Assembly: GCA_905221605.1 (NCBI GenBank)
Contig: CAJNDS010002429.1
Span: 62,001-126,000, forward strand
From: Symbiodinium natans
Taxonomy: Eukaryota > Sar > Dinophyceae > Suessiales > Symbiodiniaceae
Length of the DNA stretch: 64,000 nt
Direction: 5' to 3'
In this document: in pieces, positions 11,428 to 21,800 of the stretch
Position numbering within the stretch: position 1 is the stretch's first letter
Layout: every line of letters starts with the position of its first letter
Notes under the pieces: model-generated
The model's database searches: none
What the model saw: the letters and a program-made list of their open reading frames with translations, nothing else
Told to the model about the DNA's origin: nothing
Position numbers and translations under genes: made by a program

Positions 11428-13593
11428 TCAAGGTCGAGCTGGCTTTTCGCTTTTAGAAACTAGGCGATGGATCTCCTCGCATTGCTTGAGCAGCTTGGCG
11501 CTGTCATGCTGCAGGAGAACCATGTCTAGGGCCCGTGCCTGCCCTTTCAGCTGCATAAGCCCCTTGCAGAATTCAGAGATGGTGATGAGGCCATCGCCAT
11601 CGGACAAGATGTCAAAGAGAGGCCGCACATCACGAACACTGACGTCAAGAAACCTCAAATACTGCTGAACGTTTGGCAAGCTCATGGCTTCGATGAACTC
11701 CTCAGGAGATAAGTGCCCGTCCTTGTCATCATCAAAGTAGTTGAACAGCTGGACAAGTTTCTCTTGATACTTGAGAGCAGTTCGTCGGGTCTCTTCGATC
11801 ACTATCTCTGCATCTTGCGCAGCACTCTCTAACGTTTCCTTGAGAAACAGAGCCGTGACGATGCGCAAAACCGCAAACACAACAAGGGTTACATAGGGAA
11901 GGAAGGCTGCAGCGTACCATGAGTCCACAAGATCCAGAACTGGGCGCACAAGAGTGGGCCATCCGCCGGAGTACGTGATCTCGAACATGGTATAAGTCGC
12001 TTTCAAAAAGCTGCCGTACAACGCATGGATTTGCAATCGATCTTGCAGGTTCTGAGATTCATCGAGGATCCACGATTGCAAGGCCTGACTGACAATCAGG
12101 GCAAAGGTGATCTTCAGTACAAGAAGAAGAATAAGCGACCAAAAGAAAGCCCCAAGGCTTGCAATGCAAGTTCCCACGAGCACGCGGAGCGGCAAAAAAA
12201 CCGACAGCGTTTTGACAATGCGCAGAGTTCGCCCCATACGTAAAAGCTTGATCACGCGGACATGATTGATACGTAGCTCTTGCGAATCAGCCTGTGCGAT
12301 CAAGGGGAGCAGAATTAGCTCGACGAAATTGATCGTCACTAACAACGCGTCAAAGAGGTTTAGGTACATGACGCCCTCCCGCTGTGAGTAGTACCACTCG
12401 CGGCGCAAGATGCACATCTTCGCCACAACATCCAGAAGGAATATCACAAAGAATATGTACTCAGCAGCTGAGAAGAACTCCGAGGAAAACCAGGTTGGCG
12501 ACGGCTCCGACAACCCCAAAGCTTGATCAATGACTGAGCCATTCCACTCGGTCAACAAAATCATGAAGGATATGTTCAGTATAACGATGGCTCCTATGAT
12601 GACATCAAAGGGGCCCCTCATGAAGTCTTGAAGGCGCTTTTGCAGAGAGCGTCCATCCGACCTTTCACCCATCCACAAAGCAGATAGCGGCGCTCTTCTA
12701 ATCCACTTCATGTTGAGAGCTGACTCGCGTCTTCTGACCTTCGGCCTAAGAATCTCCGCTCAAAACCAAACGGCCACTGCCTAACAAAAGAGACCTTACA
12801 CGCTTATTCCAAACATGGCTGAACAATGCTGAACAACTGTGTAACGCCCTACAGGGCCCTTCAACACTAACGACTCCACTGGGCATCCCTGGACCAGCGG
12901 CTGCGCCGGTGGCTGAAGCTCCTGTTGCTCTCGGAGGATCTGCGAACTCTTTGCTTCGGCTTCGATGGACTTCGACACCTCCTCCCAATCGCGTTGGTTA
13001 GCCGCACGGCTGCTCGCAAACCTTTGAAGAGGAACGAGGATAATGAAAACGACAAAGCTTCAACAACGAGCAGTCTTTTCTTACTTCGGCTGATAGTTCA
13101 GATCTCAACGAGCAGCTGTTCTGGGTCCTGGAGGCCTTGAGTCTTTCCGTTTGCCTCGCGCGCTGCAATGGATTTCGACATCTCCCAGTCATGCTCGGCA
13201 GCGCGGCTGCACAGAAGCCTCCTAGGAGGGCACCCAATGCGCTCACGATCTGACTATCTACAAAGACAGAGCCATCTGCAAGGCACTCTCCCTCTCTCTC
13301 TCTGACTCGCTCTCTCTCTCTCTCTCTCTCCCCCTCTCCTGCTTCTTCGTCTTCTCCTTCTTCTTCTACAGGGCTTCAAGGACCCAACAGGCCCCCCCTC
13401 TCTCTCTCTGCCCCTCTCTTTTTCAACGAACAATGTTCAACTGAACTGCATCTGGGCACCGGATCAGATCTTCCTGCTGCGCAAACTTGGCAGTCAAAGT
13501 TGATTGAACTCGCTGTTCGAGCAGCTGGATCAGCTCCATGTCGAGGCTGTGGACATGTAGCATCTGCTTGCCATCACCTGTAGGTACTGGCAT
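11428..13593 (-). CDS. Voltage-gated cation channel with EF-hands, paralogue 2
   Basis: Four exons join in frame: 13593-13460, 13221-13117, 13021-12902 and 12745-11428 (TGA), for about 558 residues. The start MPVPTGDGK matches paralogue 1, and KFAQQEDLIR matches the N-terminal motif of all copies, which fixes this distant first exon. Exons 2 and 3 are tandem duplicates of each other (see findings) and form a cytosolic linker. The large exon has S1-S6, S4 RVIKLLRMGRTLRIVK, pore TMFEITYSGGWP, EF-hand DDDKDGHLSPEE and degenerate second hand LSDGDGLITISE. Without the upstream exons an internal ATG at 12711 would give a 427-residue protein lacking the N-terminal module. Donors are GT, GC and GC. 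The stop lies 335 bp upstream of the start codon of paralogue 1. Confidence 0.85.
12902..13021 (-). other. Duplicated linker exon, copy B (paralogue 2)
   Basis: A 120-nt exon with phase 2 at both ends, encoding SRAANQRDWEEVSKSIEA and ending ELQPPAQ. It is the diverged duplicate of copy A at 13117-13221, with acceptor and donor at equivalent positions. Confidence 0.55.
13117..13221 (-). other. Duplicated linker exon, copy A (paralogue 2)
   Basis: A 105-nt exon with phase 2 at both ends, encoding SRAAEHDWEMSKSIAA near its start and GLQDPEQ at its end. Acceptor is AG|G and the inferred donor is GC. Copy B at 12902-13021 aligns over its whole length. Confidence 0.55.
13295..13335 (+). repeat. 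(CT)n microsatellite inside an intron
   Basis: CT dinucleotides with a few interruptions, within the inferred first intron of channel paralogue 2 (13459-13222). A second CT-rich patch follows at about 13400-13425. Confidence 0.9.
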
Positions 13594-14245
13594 TCCTAGG
13601 ATATGTCCCTTCCAAATCCTCCTGACCTTTCGTCAGGGCAAAAAAAAACGGCTGCGTTCAGCCATGCGACACAGACTGCGCAGCAAGACACAAGCGGACT
13701 TGCAGCAGTTCAGAGAATCGAAGCTCGGCAAGCACACGCACATCATGTTTCAACCACGCTCACGAAGGCCCGCACGTCAGCTGCTTCGAGAGGCCTCGCA
13801 AACGGGATACCAAAGATGGCCTAACCCTTTGACCTCCGGTCGAGGAGGCATAGGATGGCACGGGAGAGGGCACTACACAAGCACTACACAAGCACCCCCC
13901 AGCTTGGGAAAATGGAGTCCTTCGGTCTGGGAAGCAATTTTTTCTAGCGCGCAGGTTCAGGTTGACAGTGCAGACCGATCTTCCCAAACTCGAAGCTGAC
14001 TTGCGACCTTCGTGACAAACTCATTGGCGACTTTAGTAACTTTGGCTTTGCTCCGTTGAAAGATGTTCAAATTCTAGCCCGAGTTCGGAAACCGCTTCGT
14101 TCGTCTTGGACAGCGATCCTGTGTCCGGACACTTCCCACTGAGGCCCATGAACGCCACCAATAAAGCTACTGAGAAAGTAACATGTAAGGAAAGGTCCGG
14201 AACCGTCCGTTGAGAGCATCAAATGATGTCATGCGCATGCGGGGT
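13594..14245. other. Intergenic spacer of the channel array
   Basis: Between the start codon of paralogue 2 and the stop of paralogue 3. I see no gene, no obvious promoter box and no spliced-leader relict. A plus-strand frame of 153 codons at 13538-13999 has no recognisable domain and partly overlaps the first exon of paralogue 2, so I do not call it. Confidence 0.5.
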
Positions 14246-15962
14246 TCAGGTCTCTTGGAGACGTCCCGCCCAAGAGGTAGTAGATATGGCCTTGCATACC
14301 CTGCGGACACTGCGATGAATGTCCTCACACCTTTTCATCAGCTTCGAGTTTTCGTGCTGCAACATGATGATGTCCAGGGCCCGCGCCTGCCCTTTAAGCT
14401 GCATGAGGCCTTTGCAGAACTCGGCGATGGTGATGAGACCGTCGCCCTCAGAGAGGATGTCGAAAAGAGGGCGCACATCTCGAACGCTGACGTCCAGGAA
14501 CTTCATGTACTGCTGCACGCTTGGCAAGCTCATGGCTTCTACAAACTCCTCCGGAGACAACTGCCCATTGCCGTCTTCATCCACAAACCTGAAAAGTTCC
14601 TCCAACTTCTTTTGGTACTCCAGAGCATATCTCCTGGTTTCTTCGATGACCAGCTCCGCATCATTTGCGGCGCTAGCCAATGTCTCTTTAATGAACAGGG
14701 CGGTCACCACCCGTATGATTGCAAAAACTACCAATGCAATGTAAGGTAAGAACAGGGCCGCGTACCATGGGTCCACCGACTCAAGAACTGGTCGGACACG
14801 TGATGGCCATGAACCACTGTGAGTCACTTCAAAAATGGTGTAGAAGGACTTTGTAAAACTCCCATACCAATCATTCATCTGAAGCCGTGCGTCCATATCT
14901 GCTGAGTCGTCTAAAATGAAAGTCTGGAGCGCTTGGGAGATCATCAGTGCAAATGCTATGTTCAACAGGAGCAGAAGTACCAGTGACCAGAACAAGGCCC
15001 CTATGCTTGCAACACAGGTTCTGACCAATAGCTTCAGCTGCCGAAAGACATGCATGGTTTTGACAACACGCAAAGTCCTGTAAATCCGCATCAACTTCAA
15101 TATTCGGATCGCACTTGCCTGAAATTCATTGTTTCCGCCAGCTGACAACGCTGCAGGTAGGATGACGAGCTCAATGGTGCTGAGACCCACTAGACCAGCA
15201 TCAAAGAGGTTTAAGTACATGAAGCCCTCCTGCGGATCGTAAAACCACTCCCTCCGGAGCACAGCCACCCGAATCGCAACATCAGCGACGTAGAGTATGA
15301 AGAAGCAGTACTCGGAAATGTCGAAGAATCCCTGCGTAAAGAATGGCCAAGGATCTTGACTTAAGTTCAAATCGACCTCAGACGTGGAATGAAAGGGAGA
15401 CGGCAAAGAGTAATTATCTAACTCGCGACAACCCCGTCCTGCACTGAACCTTATTCATTACATGATAACCTTCTCCGATCTGTTGTGACAGCTAAGGGGC
15501 CTCTGCTCGGGAGCCTATCCACTCCGTCATAAGGACCATAAAGATCATGTTGATGATCACCACCATTCCCATGTATCCGTCTAGCCGCTTCTTGATGAAG
15601 GATTTCCATGGTGGATCCGGATCCCACCGCTCTATCATAATCGCAGCTCCTAGCGTTGCCGTGTTCTTCCTGACCATTTCAGGCCTTCGAGAAGAAGTGC
15701 CGGCATCGCTGGTGGCATCACTTCTGAGGGTAATTATGGGTTGAGCTACCGCATCACTTTGAGAATCCTCCTCGTTGCTTGGAGAACCCACGCCGGTGGG
15801 AGAGATGTTTGATGCCGATCTGTCCGGAAAGCTCCGATCTTCAGGCTTTCGCTCAAGCAACCCGCGAATCACAGCCTCTTGCTGTGCAAACTTGTGGTCC
15901 AATAAGGACACAAGCCACTCTTCCATGTCGGCACTTGACTCATCGCATGCCGGACTGGGCAT
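14246..15962 (-). CDS. Voltage-gated cation channel with EF-hands, paralogue 3
   Basis: Exon 1 is 15962-15501 and exon 2 is 15376-14246 (TGA), for about 530 residues. The start is MPSPACDESS; LLDHKFAQQEAVIRGL follows, then a Ser-rich linker. The 124-nt intron has a GC donor and AG|G acceptor and falls in the S1-S2 loop (GSRAE|VDLN); this join gives exactly the length seen in paralogue 4. S4 is RILKLMRIYRTLRVVK, the pore is TIFEVTHSGSWP, the EF-hand is DEDGNGQLSPEE and the second hand is LSEGDGLITIAE. It is closest to paralogue 4, especially from the pore onward. The function expected is Ca2+-modulated, voltage-dependent cation flux; the ion is unknown. Confidence 0.9.
15377..15500 (-). other. 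GC-AG intron of paralogue 3
   Basis: The intron begins GCCCCTTAG and ends TCTGAG before G. GAGG spans both exon-intron boundaries. The three other paralogues have no intron at this position. Confidence 0.75.
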
Positions 15963-16592
15963 GGCTCCCGAAGCAAACTATCTACTGAAAATACTGTGAA
16001 TCTACTATCTACAGGCATTTCTGTAGGACTACAAATACTTGCTGGCAGAACCAAAAAATGAGCAGCAATTAAGCAAGGCTTGCTAGCATGCCGGTTCGCT
16101 TCAAAGCAAACCTGACACTGGCGAAGCTACTTCCACACGCAACTCATCCACACGAAGAGACTGAAGAGACAAAGAAGCACAGACGCACAGGCACAGAGAA
16201 AGATTAAAAAGTGTTGCAGACACAGAACACATTGGGACTCATGACACACGGTGACACAGTGCCAGGGACTTCAGTAGGCACTGTAACGGAAAGCAGCAGT
16301 GCACGCCGATGGCGCATGTGCAAGCCACACACACACACTATGCTGGCTTGCGCTGGCACAGGCGGAAGGGGTTTTGGTTGGCTTATAGGGACGTCCTGAT
16401 GACCCTCCTTTGTGAGGTGAGCTGGCTTGTCCACACATACACAAACGACTCACCGCACCAAAGTGGAGACCGTAGCTCTTTGTCACGCTAGCTATGCGAC
16501 TGGAGAAAATTGCTACCTTGGGCAGATCGGCAGATCCGCCTCCTGAAGGGGGTCATGGTCTCTTGGAGACGCAGACCGCTTCGACGTCTTAT
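15963..16592. other. Intergenic spacer of the channel array
   Basis: Between the start of paralogue 3 and the stop of paralogue 4. It has short repeats of the ACACAC type near 16330 but no gene that I can support. Confidence 0.5.
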
Positions 16593-18661
16593 CTAAAAAC
16601 CCCCTCTGGGGGAATATGGCTGAGCAGCCTCACAAATTGCACGATGAATCTCGTGGCACTGCCTCATTAGCTTGGAGTTTTCATGCTGCAAAATGACTAT
16701 GTCCAGGGCTCGTGCCTGCCCTTTGAGCTGCATCAAGCCCTTGCAGAATTCGGCGATGGTAATCAGGCCGTCACCCTCAGAGAGAATGTCAAAAAGCGGG
16801 CGTACGTCTCGCACACTGACATCCAGGAACTTCATGTACTGCTGCACGCTTGGCAAGCTCATAGCCTCTACGAACTCGCTTGGGGTCAGATGTCCATCGC
16901 CATCATCATCCACGATCTGGAACAGCTCCTCCAATTTCTCCTGGTACTCTAAGGCATTCCGCCGTGTTTCTTCGATGACCAGCTCTGCGTCATTTGCCGC
17001 GCTGGCCAATGTCTCTTTGATGAAGAGAGCAGTCACCACTCGTATAACTGCGAAAACTACCAATGCAATATACGGTAAGAACAGGGCCGCGTACCATGGG
17101 TCCACCGAATCTAGAACCGGTCGGACACGTGATGGCCACGACCCGCTGTGGGTCACCTCGAAAATGGTATAGAAAGCTTGAGTAAAGCTTCCATAGTACT
17201 GGTTCATGAGTATGCGCGTGTCTAGGTCAGCACGCTCGTCCAATATGAAGGTCTGCAGAGCTTGTGCCATCATGAGGGCAAACGCAATATTCAACAGGAG
17301 CAGCAGAATCATGGACCAGAACAGCGCCTCCAGGTACAAAGAAAACGATACTCATCAATTCTAAAACAGTATAAGCAAACCAAATAAACATGAAGAAAGA
17401 CTAGGTCCTCTCAATAGAAAATAAATAACCATCTAAACGAATTCTACAAGTAATTAAGTATATCAAATGCGATAAATAAGACAAATCAAAAACACAAAAA
17501 CATTGCTATGCCAGAAAAGCGCCCCAATACTTGCAATGCAAGTCGAGACTAGCAAACGCAGCTGGCGGAAAACAGACACAGTTTTGAAGATGCGCAGCGT
17601 CCGCACAATTCGTATCAGCTTCAACACTCTAATCGTGTTGGTTTCGATCTCCGGGTTACCACCGGCAGAAAAAATTGCCGGAAGGAGGATCAGCTCGAAC
17701 GTGCTGATGCAGACAAGGCAGGCATCGAACATGTTCAGGTACATGTACCCTTCCTGCATGTCGAAGTACCATTCACTACGTAGGACAGCAATACGGAAAA
17801 CGACATCCGCAAGGTAGAGGGCGAAGAAACAGTACTCAGCCACTTCGAAGAATGTGTCTGTAAAGAAGGGCCATGCTTCTGGAATCAATCCAAGGCTTGC
17901 TTCGGCCCTAGACCCTGTCCACTGTGTCATCACAACCATGAAGATCATGTTGATGAAAACCACTCCCCCCATGTACAGGTCCAGGCGCGTCTTGACGAAC
18001 TGCTTGACGGGTGGTTCCGGCTGCATTTTCTCGTACATTATGGTGACCCCCAAAGTCGTCATTCGCTTTTTTGCCTGTTTTCCAAAGCAGCGACCGTGCG
18101 GCAAACAGGTTTGCACATGCTTGCACATCATATCAAAGATGAAACTAGCATTTTCTTATCCCAGATCAGCCCCTTAGCCTTAGCCCCAAAAGTATTTGCA
18201 GACACTTGTGCAGCCTTGGGTGTGCTTGTTATTGACTCGACCGAGTGGTCGCCGTGATCGCCGTTCTCGCCATGGTCGCTGCCGTGGTTGCCGAGGTCGC
18301 GGTACCCCTCGGTGTCGATCTCGTCTACGTTTATCCTTGCCGGCATCTGCGACATCTCCTGGTCCAGCTTGACTTCGTAGACTTCGTGTACTTTTTGGTT
18401 TGGTAAGTTTGACCTGGATTGTAAGGGAGATAATGATCGCGGAGATTTTGCCTTCTCCATGCTGTGAGAGGATGGTCGAGGGATCAGAGGAAGTCGAGAC
18501 ATTCGAGGCGCAACTGACTGCGGAAGGGACTCCATCAAACCCCGTAGCACGGCTTCCTGCTGGCTGAATTTCAAATCCAGAACGGCAAGAAACCATGTCT
18601 GAAACTCCATCCACTCGGCCGCGGTCAGATTCTGATCTGCAGAAGGAGATGGCGTCGGCAT
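16593..18661 (-). CDS. Voltage-gated cation channel with EF-hands, paralogue 4
   Basis: Three phase-0 exons: 18661-18179, 18074-17523 and 17327-16593, for about 589 residues. The start MPTPSPSADQ is followed by VLDLKFSQQEAVLRGLME and a long linker with a His/Gly/Asp-rich patch (GNHGSDHGENGDHGDHS). The second exon has S1 to S5 (S4 RVLKLIRIVRTLRIFK). The third has the rest of S5, pore TIFEVTHSGSWP, S6, EF-hand DDDGDGHLTPSE and degenerate hand LSEGDGLITIAE. Both introns (104 and 195 nt) have GC donors. The second splits ASIG|ALFW and is flanked by copies of the ALFW codons. It is the first member of the array in the transcription direction. Confidence 0.9.
17328..17522 (-). other. AT-rich GC-AG intron with flanking direct repeat
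   Basis: This 195-nt intron is far more AT-rich than the surrounding exons. On the minus strand it starts GCGCTTTTCTGG and is followed in the next exon by GCGCTGTTCTGG, so twelve bases are repeated with one mismatch. Excising exactly one repeat unit plus the insert restores the uninterrupted ALFW codons seen in paralogue 3. Confidence 0.8.
18075..18178 (-). other. GC-AG intron 1 of paralogue 4
   Basis: A 104-nt intron starting GCTAAGGGG, with the join GAK|AKKRM keeping the frame. The motif AGGC.AA occurs at both ends. No other paralogue has an intron here. Confidence 0.65.
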
Positions 18662-18760
18662 GGTGCGATGGATTTTGACAGCTACGTGTCAGTTGCACCT
18701 GCGCATCTTCACTCTAACACTCTAACAATGTCAATGCACGACAATGTACGAGTATGTCCT

Positions 18761-18825
18761 GTGTGTGTGTGTGCGTGTGTGTGTGCGTGTGTGTGTGTGT
18801 GTGTGTGTATGTGTGCGTGTGTGTC
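18761..18825 (+). repeat. (TG)n microsatellite
   Basis: About 65 bp of TG with several TGCG interruptions, 100 bp upstream of the start codon of channel paralogue 4. Confidence 0.95.
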
Positions 18826-21800
18826 TCGTTGTGCTGGTTTGCCTCGCTTTGAAAAAGTTGTGGGAATCTTCGTGGCACGACTGCAATCTGGCCAAAACAT
18901 CCTGCGCGTGGAGCAACTGCCAAAAGAGCGGCCATCGCCGTAGCCAATGAAATATGCACGTGAAGTGATGCCTTGTGTCTGCACAATTCTAACGTAATAA
19001 TCAGAGCTCAGGGCCCTGGCGATCGGTCCGCCAGCACGACTGTGCAAGGCCGCAGCTGTCTTTGGAGCCTCATGGGCCTGAGTTCTTCAGAGTTCTTCAG
19101 TGTTTCACCCGGTTTGAAGGTCGTTGCCGGACGAGTACACGGACTCTACACGGGTATACGTGTATCTGAGCCCAAGCAGCCCAAAAGTCTTTAGCGAGAG
19201 CTTGTCCTCAGCGATTCCAACCAGAGGCACTCTGACAGTACAGTACCACTGACAAAAGAGAGAAGAGATAAGAAATAAGAGGCTTGAGAGGAAGAGACGA
19301 CAAGAGAAGATAAGAGCAGGGGGAGTTGAGAGCCAAGTTTCGCCATGCGGACATTCGCGCGGGAAACGCGAAGGTGGAGCTGAGCTTCGCCTCGAAGTGC
19401 GATGTGTTGGGATGTCAGTCCTTCTGTGAGGGACAGGGACTTCGATTGTTGGATGTGTCTGGATTGTGCCAGTTGTATCTGCCTTCATGCTTGGAATTGT
19501 ACCTTCCAACGCTCAGGCATGCTACAATCTGGCATGCCAGCTGCAAACGATCTCCAATTCATGGCAGCCCCAAAGATATCGAAACTCCAAGAGGTACAAT
19601 GTACTATATGGTCAGAAAAATGCAGAGGACCCGTCAAGGCCCGTGCATATACATGGTCACCTCCCAGTACGGCGACTTTGGCGTACCCAGAATTCCTGGC
19701 AATCGAAGTAAATGCGGCTTGGAGTGTAGATCGTTCACGTTGGTTTTTCTTTCATTCCCTCCCTTCAGTTGCTCTTCTTCTGACAAAGCTAAGGCTCAGA
19801 ATGATGTTGTCGAGATCATAGTAGTTCTTGGCTTGAACCTGTCCAGAAACTTCTGTAAGCCGCAGGTCATCCGAGCGCTGTAAAGTTTAGGATCTTTGAG
19901 AGAACCCACTTGAAAACGGCTGAGAGGGTGGTGCCCTCTCTACGCCTCCACGTTGATGACCTCAGAACACTGCCCACTCTGCCCTTGCTTGGAGGCCCTC
20001 GGCATTTCCGCTGGGCTAGCGATCATCCGAAAGCTGTTGAGGGCTGGGCTCGGATGTCGAAATCATCAAAGTTAAAGTCGCGGAAGATCTCTACCTCGCA
20101 GGGGCTCCGCGCGCCCGGATCGGCTCCATGCAGTGAGAGAACGCATTCCGGCAAATATGTACGAAGATTACGGGCTTAGGGTCGAGTTATTAAAAGTAAA
20201 GGATACCTACATTAGCAAAAACATCTGCAGGAGCCTGGGGACCCAGGTCGGAAGGTTTTGTAGGCCTAGGGGTTGGATTTCCCCAAATCCCAAGCTTGCA
20301 ACCTCAACCCTCAACCCTCCAACCTCACCTAAGTCTGTTATCCCTCATATTGAAACTTGTTGGCTGTGGGGAGGGGGGGTTGATACCAACTGAAGCTGCG
20401 TCAACCCTGATAAGTCTTTTGAAGAATGCCTCTCCCCTATACTGCTTTCATCAGGTGCGCTAGCGCGTTTGCCAGGAAAACGTACGTTTTAGATGCGAAT
20501 ATATAATATATACAAATGACCATATGGCAACGCTTGGACACATTATCCGAATGGCGTGAATCCTAGAATTGACATCATTGGTGTGGATAATTTCGAAAGG
20601 GCACTCAAACAACATTTTGCAAACTGTTCAATAAAATTCAATAAAGACATGAGATGTCAGCAAATCACGAATAAACAATACAAACCAATAACACAAATCG
20701 CCAGCAACTCATTGTTTTGGGGCCCAACGCGTCAAAACCATGCTTGTTGGCACGATGCATGATTCTCAGCCCTCTCGGCTCGGAAAAGGAGGGTTGGGAA
20801 GTTGGGAACCATGGCTGCCAAAAGCATGATTCCTAAACAACCCCCCCCCCCCCCCCCGGGTCGAAAAGAGGGGGTTGGGAACCAGGGTTTCCCACGCAAG
20901 CCCGCCAACACTTTGTTGCCTTTGCTTGGGCCGATCCTGCTCTTCCCGCGGCTCTTCCCACAGATGACCGTCCACACTGCAAACTGGGGGGCTAAAAGCC
21001 TGAATGCTTACCGTTCTTTCTACACTTCTGAGATGGAGAGCTAGGGCCAAGCTTGCGCCACATTGGTGTTTAAGGAGCTGAAACCTGGCGGGCAGCCTCA
21101 TGACGAACACATAAGTTGATCAGTTGATGGGTTCGTGCGCCTCTTCATTAAATTTTCAAGCAACAAGGCCTTTTGAGAACTTACTACATATTGTCAACTA
21201 ACATTCTATGTTTCCAACTCCACGGTGAGGTGACGTTTGCCGGCCAGCCCTCTCGAAGGTACATGTCGTATCATGTCTAAGACAATTGAACCTCTGAGAA
21301 CTTTTCCTTCCCGCCTCCGCAGCTTCGGCATCGACGGACCTGTCGCTTTCTGCGCTTTGCTTTGCAAAGGCGCAAAATGCCAAGAGGTTTCATGGACTAC
21401 TGGCTGGGAAGCAATGGCAATCAGTAGCTGAAAAACAAGCAGGCTTATGTAAATAACATGCGACGCCACAAACACTGCATTATACCGCATTCGTTGGTGA
21501 ACAACTCCTGCCACCCCGGCCTTTGACACCTTTGTCTTCTGAGCCCGGCGAGCAACATGAAACAGTACATGGTATCCAACGTCTACGACTATTCTATGCT
21601 ATTCTGCTTGCCTGCATACAGGACCTGCGAGGTCTCTCTCAATAGGTGGTCACTACATGTACCTACGTAAATCTCGCCGCGCGGCAAGAAGTCGACAACA
21701 GCTGGCCGCACCAGCCCGTGTGATCGCAGAATGTCGTCCAGCGTACGACACTCCTCAGTGCAAAGACTGAGTAGCTACAGTACCTTCATTTGTGGACAAT

